Origin: Streptomyces sp. NBC_01723
GTDB lineage: Bacteria; Actinomycetota; Actinomycetes; Streptomycetales; Streptomycetaceae
DNA length: 64,000 nt
Reading direction: 5' to 3'
Assembly (NCBI RefSeq): GCF_036246005.1
Contig: NZ_CP109171.1
Span: forward strand, 1,178,001-1,242,000
A program made the position numbers and the translations under genes. The notes beneath the pieces were generated by a model that saw only the letters and a program-made list of their open reading frames with translations, was not told where the DNA came from and did not search any database. Positions 58,256 to 64,000 of the stretch are shown piece by piece (position 1 is the stretch's first letter; the number at the start of each line of letters is the position of its first letter).

Positions 58256-58768
58256 GTGCATCGAACGAGGACCACAGCGACGCTCCTGGTGACCTTGGCC
58301 GTCAGCGCCCTGACCGGCTGTACGACGGTCCACGCCCCGGCCGCCGCCGACCCCACCCCGGCGGACGCCCGCTCCCAGGCGCCGCGCCCGGACGGACCGG
58401 CCGAACCGCGGGCCGTACAGGCCCCGGCCCGGGAGGCGCTGGAGATGATCGGCCCCTCGCCGACCCCGGGCCGCGGGGCCCGGGAACTGCGCGGTACGGA
58501 ACCCCCGGCCGCCGGGCCGCCCCGGCAGGAGACCCCGGCCGCCCGGGCCCGCCCCGAACCGCGGCCACGGCCCGCCCGGCCCGAGACAGCGGCGCGGCCC
58601 GAACGGCCGAGGGTGCCGGGCCCCGAGGCCCCCGCGCTCCCCCACGCTCCCTCGACCGGCCGGGACACCAGCCGGAACGCGGACGTGTGCTCGCTCGGCA
58701 AGCGGTACGGCGGCTGGCGCCCCGGCAGCCCGGAATCCCGCATCTGCGAGCAGGCGTACGGCCCCTGA
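58256..58768 (+). CDS. proline-rich putative lipoprotein
   Basis: About 170 residues. A signal peptide (HRTRTTATLLVTLAVSA) ends in the lipobox LTGC, so the protein would be lipid-anchored outside the cell. A long Pro/Ala/Arg-rich low-complexity region (about 30-130) follows, then a small conserved-looking C-terminus with two Cys (NADVCSLGKRYGG.. and SRICEQAYG) probably joined as a disulfide. Function unknown. GTG 58256 gives the compact signal peptide; GTG 58223 is an alternative. Confidence 0.7.
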   Translation: MHRTRTTATLLVTLAVSALTGCTTVHAPAAADPTPADARSQAPRPDGPAEPRAVQAPAREALEMIGPSPTPGRGARELRGTEPPAAGPPRQETPAARARPEPRPRPARPETAARPERPRVPGPEAPALPHAPSTGRDTSRNADVCSLGKRYGGWRPGSPESRICEQAYGP

Positions 58769-58797
58769 GCGGGACGGCGCACGGGCGCCACGCATGC

Positions 58798-59370
58798 CTA
58801 GGGCCGCTGCCGCGGTGGCCTCGGCCATCCGCCGGGACGGTCGGGCCCGTCCGTACCACGGCCCGCGCCGTCCAGGCGGCGCTCCAGCCGGCCGATCGCC
58901 GCGCGTACACCCTCGCCGTAACGGTCGGGGGCCAGTGACTCGGCCGCGCCCCGGGCGCGCCGCAGGTGCAGGCGGGCGGCCTCGCGGTGGCCGAGGCGGT
59001 CGTAGTCGTCCGCGAGGTTCAGATGGAGCGAGGGGTACAGGGCGCGCGCGGCGAGCCTGCCCTCCTGGCGATCGGCGAGCGGGTCCCGGGTGATCTCCTC
59101 GGCGGCCGCCAACGCGCGCAGGTCCCAGGCCAGTTCGTCGCCCGGGTCGTCCTGGGTGTCGGCCAGGTAGTGGGCCAGCGTGCACCGGTGCAGGGGGTCG
59201 CCGTGCTCGCCGATCTCCGCCCACAGGCCGAGGAAGCGGTCCCGGGCCTCCTCGCGGTCGCCCGCGTGATGCAGCATGACGACCTGGCCGATGCGCGTCA
59301 GCACGGCATCCGGCGCCGCCTGCTCCCGTCCCTTGGCCACCACGTCCTCCGTGCCCTCGTCGGCTGTCAC
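58798..59370 (-). CDS. TPR-like hypothetical protein
   Basis: A 190-residue, mostly helical protein. Helix pairs such as VVMLHHAGDREEARDRFLGL, LHRCTLAHYLAD and LHLNLADDYDRLGHREAARL resemble tetratricopeptide repeats. The C-terminus is Pro/Arg/Gly-rich. No enzyme motif is visible. A protein-binding scaffold role is inferred from the fold only. The gene starts right beside the MITE-like element, so its promoter may overlap that element. Confidence 0.7.
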   Translation of the reverse strand: MTADEGTEDVVAKGREQAAPDAVLTRIGQVVMLHHAGDREEARDRFLGLWAEIGEHGDPLHRCTLAHYLADTQDDPGDELAWDLRALAAAEEITRDPLADRQEGRLAARALYPSLHLNLADDYDRLGHREAARLHLRRARGAAESLAPDRYGEGVRAAIGRLERRLDGAGRGTDGPDRPGGWPRPPRQRP

Positions 59371-59380
59371 GACCGACGGT

Positions 59381-59567
59381 AGGGCCTGTCCGGCGGATCA
59401 TGCCGCAGACGCGGGGTCTGGCACGCCCATCTGCCGCGTTGCCGTCGGTTGCCGGGGCTCCGCCCTGTCGCCCTCCTCCGCCTTGCAGCTGGACGCACCA
59501 GACCCCGCTCACCGGCGATGATCATGCACTGTTCCTTCCCTGCGACCAGATCCGCCGGACAGGCCCT
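59381..59567. mobile_element. MITE-like element, 187 bp
   Basis: Perfect 19-bp terminal inverted repeats: AGGGCCTGTCCGGCGGATC at 59381-59399 and its reverse complement at 59549-59567. A second pair is nested inside: GCGGGGTCTGG (59411-59421) and CCAGACCCCGC (59498-59508). There is no coding frame that looks real, so it is non-autonomous and would need a transposase acting on the same ends. No clear target-site duplication is seen. It fills most of the 278-bp gap between the TPR-like gene and ung. Confidence 0.8.
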
Positions 59568-59648
59568 GACCGCAGGCGGCCACGATCCCGCTCAGGCCGC
59601 ACCGGGAGGCACGGCCGGCCGACGGCGGACCCGGCCCGCGGCTCCGGG

Positions 59649-60332
59649 TCACTTCAGGTTCGGGATGGTCCAGTCGATCGGCTCGTGGCCCTGGGCCGCG
59701 ACCGCCTCGTTGATCTGCGTGAACGGACGCGAGCCGAAGAACTTCTTCGCCGACAGCGGGGAGGGGTGCGCGCCCTTGACCACCCTGTGCCGGGTCTCGT
59801 CGATCAGCGGCAGCTTCTTCTGCGCGTAGTTGCCCCACAGCACGAACACCGCCGGGTCCGGCCGGTCGGCCACCGCGCGGATCACCGCGTCGGTGAAACG
59901 CTCCCAGCCGCGGGCCTTGTGCGAGTTCGCCTCACCCGCCCGGACCGTGAGCACCGCGTTGAGCAGGAGGACGCCCTGCTCCGCCCAGGGCATCAGATAT
60001 CCGTTGTCCGGGACGGGCGTGCCCAGCTCCGCGTGCATCTCCTTGTAGATGTTCCGCAGGGACGGCGGGACCTTCACCCCGGGCCGGACGGAGAAGCACA
60101 GCCCGTGGCCCTGGCCCTCGCCGTGATACGGGTCCTGCCCGAGGACCAGCACCTTGACCCGGTCGTACGGCGTGGCGTCCAGCGCGGCGAAGACCTCCTC
60201 GCGCGGCGGGTAGACGGGGCCGTTCGCCCGCTCCTCCTCGACGAACTCCGTCAGCTCCTTGAAGTAGGGCTGCTGAAGCTCGTCGCCCAGCACCTCGCGC
60301 CAGGACTCGGGCAGCATGGCGGTGTCGGTCAC
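59649..60332 (-). CDS. ung: uracil-DNA glycosylase
   Basis: A 227-residue family 1 UDG. VLGQDPYHGEGQGHGL carries the water-activating Asp of GQDPYH and HPSPLSAKKFFGSRPF the HPSPLS DNA-intercalation loop; both are intact, as is LLNAVLTVR. It removes uracil from DNA to begin base excision repair. GTG start with AAGGAAG upstream. Confidence 0.97.
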   Translation of the reverse strand: MTDTAMLPESWREVLGDELQQPYFKELTEFVEEERANGPVYPPREEVFAALDATPYDRVKVLVLGQDPYHGEGQGHGLCFSVRPGVKVPPSLRNIYKEMHAELGTPVPDNGYLMPWAEQGVLLLNAVLTVRAGEANSHKARGWERFTDAVIRAVADRPDPAVFVLWGNYAQKKLPLIDETRHRVVKGAHPSPLSAKKFFGSRPFTQINEAVAAQGHEPIDWTIPNLK

Positions 60333-60406
60333 GTCAACTTCCTTACGCTGTGCGGTCGCTTTCCACTCCTCACGAACCTACCGGCGACCACTGACAACCG
60401 GGCCGC

Positions 60407-61993
60407 CTACCAACTGGTCTTCCGGGAGAGCCGCCACATCATCATGATCGTCGACGGGTCCATGGCCTGCTCCGCGCCCGAGATGTCGGCATTCGCGGCC
60501 ACGTACTGCTTGCCCTGCCACAACGGCAGCAACCGCGCGTCGTCCAGCATGATCTGCTGCGCCCGCTCGAACTCCCGCTCCACGTTGGCCCGGTCGCTCT
60601 CCCGGCGGGAGCGCGGCAGCAGCTCACCGGTGATCTCCGGCGCGGGGTAGGGCGTACCGAGCGCGTTCTGCTCACCGACGAACGGGGCGATGAAGTTCTC
60701 GGCGTCCGGGAAGTCCGGGGACCAGCCGCGACCGAACACCGGATACTCGCCCTTCTGGTAGCCCGTGACGTACGTCTTCCAGGGGCGGCTCTTCAGGGTG
60801 ACCTGGAACAGGCCCGAGGCGTCGAGCTGCCGCTTGATCTCCTTGAACTCCTTCGCCGTCTCGGAGCCGTAGCGGTCGGTGGTGTACCAGAGGGTGAGCG
60901 GGACGCGCTCGGTGATGCCCGCGCCGGTGAGGATCTCGCGGGCCTTGGGGACGCTGGGGTCGCCGTAGTCGTCGAAGAAGCCCGTGGTGTGTCCGGTCAG
61001 GCCCTTGGGGACCATCGAGTACAGCGGGTCGACCGTGTCCTGGTAGATCGTGTGCGCGATCGCCGCCCGGTCGAGCACCTGGGCGACGGCCCGGCGGACC
61101 TCCTTGCGGCCCGCCCACGGGTCCTCGGGATTGAACACCAGGTAGCTGATCTCCGTGCCGCTGCCCTCGACCAGCTGGAGTTCCTCGTCCCTGCCGGCCT
61201 TGCCCTGGAGCGTGACGACGTCGTCGGCCGCGAGTCCCCGGTACGTCACCTGGATGTCGCCGTCGCGCAGCGCCTTCACCATGCCGGCGGAGTCCTTGAA
61301 GTAGCGGATCGTCACCGCCTTGTTCTGCCGGTCGGCGAAGCCGTCGTAGCGGTCGTTGCGCACGAGTTCGGCGCGCTCGCCGTCCTCGTACGACTCCAGC
61401 GTGTACGGACCCGAACCCACGACCTGGCCGTCCTCGCGCAGCTCGTTCGCGGGGTAGCTGCCGGGCTCGACGATCGACATGGCGGGCGTGGCGAGCACGA
61501 ACGGGAAGGTGGCGTCGGGCTTGTTGAGGTGGAAGACCACCTCGCGCTCGCTCGGCGCCTGGACGCGTTCCAGGCTGCCCAGCAGTCCGGCGGGGCCGCC
61601 GTTGACGTTGATGTCCTTGATCCGGTCGATCGAGTGCTTGACGGCGCGCGCGTCGAGCCGGTCCCCGTTGGAGAAGGTCAGGCCGTCGCGCAGCTCGCAG
61701 CGGTACACCTGGTTCGTGGAGTCGGTGAAGGCGCACTCCTCGGCGGCGTCGGGCTGGGGCGCGGTCGCACCGTTCGGATAGCTGAGGAGCGTCTGGTAGA
61801 TGTTCCGGAACAGCTCCCAGGAGCCGTCCCAGGAGGCCGCCGGGTCCAGGGTGCTGGGCGCGCTCGTCGTCCCCACGGCGATCGGCCCCTCGTCCTCGGA
61901 GCTGTCGGACGACAGAATGCCGCAGCCGGTCACCAGCGACGATATGGACACGATGGCCGCCACCCGACGCAGGCCTCGGTTCCGGTTGAACAC
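60407..61993 (-). CDS. oligopeptide ABC transporter substrate-binding lipoprotein
   Basis: About 528 residues, SBP family 5 (OppA/DppA). The signal peptide ends with the lipobox SLVTGC. IAVGTTSAPSTLDPAASWDG is the family start, ELRDGLTFSNGDRLDARAVKHSIDRI the typical F(S)NGxxLxAxxVK pattern. It binds peptides or similar compounds outside the membrane for an ABC importer, but no permease or ATPase gene is adjacent. Two GTG codons are near; 61993 has the better spacing from GAGGAG, while 61999 overlaps it. Confidence 0.92.
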   Translation of the reverse strand: MFNRNRGLRRVAAIVSISSLVTGCGILSSDSSEDEGPIAVGTTSAPSTLDPAASWDGSWELFRNIYQTLLSYPNGATAPQPDAAEECAFTDSTNQVYRCELRDGLTFSNGDRLDARAVKHSIDRIKDINVNGGPAGLLGSLERVQAPSEREVVFHLNKPDATFPFVLATPAMSIVEPGSYPANELREDGQVVGSGPYTLESYEDGERAELVRNDRYDGFADRQNKAVTIRYFKDSAGMVKALRDGDIQVTYRGLAADDVVTLQGKAGRDEELQLVEGSGTEISYLVFNPEDPWAGRKEVRRAVAQVLDRAAIAHTIYQDTVDPLYSMVPKGLTGHTTGFFDDYGDPSVPKAREILTGAGITERVPLTLWYTTDRYGSETAKEFKEIKRQLDASGLFQVTLKSRPWKTYVTGYQKGEYPVFGRGWSPDFPDAENFIAPFVGEQNALGTPYPAPEITGELLPRSRRESDRANVEREFERAQQIMLDDARLLPLWQGKQYVAANADISGAEQAMDPSTIMMMWRLSRKTSW

Positions 61994-62132
61994 GCGCACG
62001 CTCCTCGATCCGCCGTGCCAAGGGTCGGCAGACCATACCGCAGCGCCGCGCCACCTGAACCCCCTTCTGAACAGGGGTTTTGATCATTTGGCGATGACTA
62101 CGTTGTCATCCTCCCGGCGGTCTCGAAACGCG

Positions 62133-62168
62133 GACACGGGCGCCGTTTCCGTCAACGGCGCCCGTGTC
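62133..62168 (-). terminator. strong hairpin terminator of the SDR operon
   Basis: GACACGGGCGCCGTT (62133-62147) pairs with 62154-62168 around TCCGTC: a perfect 15-bp stem 35 bp after the downstream SDR stop codon. Confidence 0.85.
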
Positions 62169-62202
62169 ACGGGCCGGTCCTCAGTGCTGTCGACAGGCGA
62201 GA

Positions 62203-62964
62203 TCAGGCCACGCCGGCGTTCAGGAAAATGCCTCCGTCGACGACGAGGGTCTGACCGGTGACCCAGTCGGACTGCGCCGAGGTGAGGAAGGCGGCGGCAC
62301 CGCCGATGTCGGAGGGCACGCCCAGCCGGCCCAGCGGGTAGCCGGCGGCCGCCTCCTCTTCCCGGCCCTCGTACAGGGCGGCGGCGAACTTGGTCTTCAC
62401 GACCGCCGGGGCGATCGCGTTGACCCGCACCTTCGGCGCGAACTCGTGCGCCAGCTGCGCGGTGAGGTTGATCAGCGCGGCCTTGCTGACGCCGTACGCG
62501 GCGATGAAGGGCGAGGGCGAGAGGCCCGCGACGGACGCGATGTTGACGATCGCACCGCCGTTCTCCTTCTGCCAGGCGTGCCAGGTGCGCTGGGCGAAGC
62601 CGAGCGCCGAGATCACGTTGGTCTCGAAGACCTTCCGCGCGACGTTCAGGTCCAGGTCGGCGATCGGCCCGAACACCGGGTTGGTGCCGGCGTTGTTGAC
62701 CAGGAAGTCGACGCGGCCGAAGGCCTCCATCGTGCGCTCGACGGCGACGGCCTGGTGGGCCTCGTCGTGCGCCTTGCCGGCGACACCGATGACCCGGTCG
62801 GCGCCGAGCTTCTCGACGGCCTCCTTGAGGGCGTCCTCGTTGCGGCCGGTGATGCAGACCCGGTCGCCGCGCGCGACGAGCGCCTCGGCGACGCCGTGGC
62901 CGATACCGCGGCTGGCGCCCGTGACGAGCGCGACCTTGCCGGAGAGTACGGGGAGTTCAGTCAT
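62203..62964 (-). CDS. FabG-like SDR oxidoreductase
   Basis: A 253-residue classical SDR: ALVTGASRGIGHGVA, LVNNAGTNPVF, IASVAGLSPSPFIAA (Ser), YGVSK (Tyr-Lys), NAIAPAVVKTKF and GQTLVVDGG. Annotated relatives reduce 3-oxoacyl thioesters, but substrate is uncertain. AGGGAA precedes the ATG. It follows the other SDR gene by 35 bp and ends in a strong hairpin, so they form a two-gene operon. Confidence 0.93.
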   Translation of the reverse strand: MTELPVLSGKVALVTGASRGIGHGVAEALVARGDRVCITGRNEDALKEAVEKLGADRVIGVAGKAHDEAHQAVAVERTMEAFGRVDFLVNNAGTNPVFGPIADLDLNVARKVFETNVISALGFAQRTWHAWQKENGGAIVNIASVAGLSPSPFIAAYGVSKAALINLTAQLAHEFAPKVRVNAIAPAVVKTKFAAALYEGREEEAAAGYPLGRLGVPSDIGGAAAFLTSAQSDWVTGQTLVVDGGIFLNAGVA

Positions 62965-62999
62965 GTCCGTGTTCCCTAGTGTCCGTGTTCTCCGTGTCC

Positions 63000-63761
63000 C
63001 TAGTCGAGCGGTCCGCCGGCCACGTACAGCACCTGGCCGGAGACGAAGCCGGCCGCCTCGCCGGTGAAGAAGGCGATGGCGTTGGCGATGTCGTCGGGCT
63101 CACCGACGCGGGCGACCGGGATCTGGGTGGCGGCGGCGGCCTTGAAGTCGTCGAAGCCCATGCCCACGCGGTCGGCGGTGGCCTTGGTCATCTCGGTGGC
63201 GATGAAGCCCGGAGCGACGGAGTTGGCGGTGACGCCGAACTTGCCCAGCTCCTTGGCGAGGGTCTTGGTGAAGCCCTGGAGACCGGCCTTGGCGGCGGAG
63301 TAGTTGACCTGGCCGCGGTTGCCGAGCGCGGAGGAGGAGGACAGGTTGACGATGCGGCCGAAGCCGGCGTCCACCATGTGCTTCTGGCACGCCTTGGACA
63401 TCAGGAAGGCGCCGCGCAGGTGCACGTTCATGACGGTGTCCCAGTCGGAGACGCTCATCTTGAAGAGCAGGTTGTCGCGGAGTACGCCCGCGTTGTTGAC
63501 GAGGATCGTCGGCGCGCCCAGCTCCCCGGCGATCCGCGCGACGGCCGCCTCGACCTGCGCCTCGTCGGAGACGTCGCAACCGACCGCGATCGCCTTGCCG
63601 CCGGCCGCGGTGATCTGCTCCACGGTGTCCTTGCAGGCGGCCTCGTCGAGGTCGATGACGGCGACGGCGCGGCCCTCGGCGGCCAGTCGTACGGCGGTCG
63701 CGGCACCGATGCCGCGCGCGGCTCCGGTGACGACGGCGACCCGCTGCTCAGTGGTGGACAT
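63000..63761 (-). CDS. fabG: 3-oxoacyl-ACP reductase-like SDR (FabG)
   Basis: A 253-residue SDR with VVTGAARGIGAATAV, LVNNAGVLRDNLLFKM, NLSSSSALGNRGQVN (Ser), YSAAKAG (Tyr-Lys) and NSVAPGFIATEMT; the NNAGVLRD and NLSSSSAL versions are those of actinobacterial FabG-type 3-ketoacyl reductases. GAGGAG precedes the ATG. First gene of a two-gene operon; a TetR-like site is about 54 bp upstream of its start. Confidence 0.93.
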   Translation of the reverse strand: MSTTEQRVAVVTGAARGIGAATAVRLAAEGRAVAVIDLDEAACKDTVEQITAAGGKAIAVGCDVSDEAQVEAAVARIAGELGAPTILVNNAGVLRDNLLFKMSVSDWDTVMNVHLRGAFLMSKACQKHMVDAGFGRIVNLSSSSALGNRGQVNYSAAKAGLQGFTKTLAKELGKFGVTANSVAPGFIATEMTKATADRVGMGFDDFKAAAATQIPVARVGEPDDIANAIAFFTGEAAGFVSGQVLYVAGGPLD

Positions 63762-64000
63762 TGCTGCTCTCCTCGTCCTGGGGATGCGGCCCGTGCGGAG
63801 CGTGCGCCCTTGGGTGAGCGACCGCTTAGTACCTTCCGCAGACGTGACGCTAGAAGCCCTGGCACCCGGTGTCAACGGGACACCGGGCCGGTGTGATCCA
63901 TTACCCGGGCTCCCCGGTGCGTCACCATCCCCGGCCTACCCGATCGGACCAGCGCTGCGCGCCCCCGGGCCCCCGGGCCCCTAGCGTCGAAGCGCGAGCC
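63762..64000. promoter_or_regulatory. fabG upstream region with a TetR-like palindrome
   Basis: TGAGCG-AC-CGCTTA (63815-63828) is a palindrome with one mismatch, a form of TAAGCGGTCGCTCA-like sites known for TetR regulators of lipid metabolism genes in actinobacteria. The rest up to the window end shows no gene or other signal on either strand. Confidence 0.45.

Noticed and set aside
59449..59829. Plus-strand open frame running from the MITE-like element into ung
   Set aside because: It is antisense to the well-supported ung gene and has no start signal or motif.

Overview
The window is chromosomal DNA from a Streptomyces-type actinomycete. GC is very high, third codon positions are almost all G or C, GTG and TTG starts are common, many neighbouring genes overlap by ATGA or GTGA, and the gene families (ECF41 sigma factor, EF-Tu3, Imm21, MocR, AsnC pairs) are typical of the genus. 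From memory, unverified here, the right part (PhoD-like phosphatase, sbcDC, tuf3, lnt, ung, two FabG-like reductases) resembles the S. coelicolor chromosome around SCO1290 to SCO1346. The left part, about 3.8 to 19.4 kb, looks like an accessory block.

Layout. 0-3.3 kb: a cut-off GntR regulator, an ECF41 sigma factor, an alpha/beta hydrolase and a lipase. 3.3-10.5 kb: a SRPBCC protein, then a rightward group made of an HD-domain protein, a flavin-dependent halogenase-like enzyme, a small ECF sigma factor, a protein built of NPLAAL-type decapeptide repeats, an ABC1/UbiB kinase and a DTRAF-type methyltransferase. A strong two-way hairpin at 10497-10535 closes this group. 10.5-19.3 kb: a nine-gene leftward operon encoding a 4-TM membrane protein, an aminoacyl-tRNA-dependent transferase (DUF2156/MprF fold), an acyl-CoA-dehydrogenase-fold flavoenzyme, an acyl-thioester reductase, a class III aminotransferase, a SRPBCC protein, a flavin reductase, a DAO-type oxidase and a WS/DGAT-like acyltransferase. 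This set fits the valanimycin/azoxy logic: acyl chain to aldehyde, to amine, to hydroxylamine, to aminoacyl ester, to N-N bond. I consider it the most interesting system in the window.

19.4-36.9 kb: MocR regulator, Tat-exported PhoD phosphatase, ACT-GNAT fusion, a trans-sulfuration PLP enzyme with a divergent AsnC regulator, DUF885 protein, SDR, orphan Imm21, rhodanese with divergent AsnC, SbcC/SbcD, YigZ, SixA coupled to a CysRS-like protein without its signature motif, and a CoA-binding protein. 37-46 kb: a frameshifted LacI relic, ArsR plus CDF metal efflux, YbaK, an XRE-cupin regulator facing a DMT transporter, two hexapeptide proteins, DedA, a hotdog protein, tandem NPYQQP membrane proteins and a spermidine-synthase-like protein.

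47-64 kb: tuf3, VTT membrane protein, thiolase with HxlR regulator, UppP, a small protein, SDR, Lnt, Gfo/Idh oxidoreductase, FAD monooxygenase with TetR regulator and two clear operators, DinB-like protein, a Pro-rich lipoprotein, a TPR-like protein, a 187-bp MITE-like element, Ung, an oligopeptide-binding lipoprotein and a two-gene SDR operon. No rRNA, tRNA, CRISPR or complete insertion sequence was seen. All identifications are by reading motifs; no database search was run.
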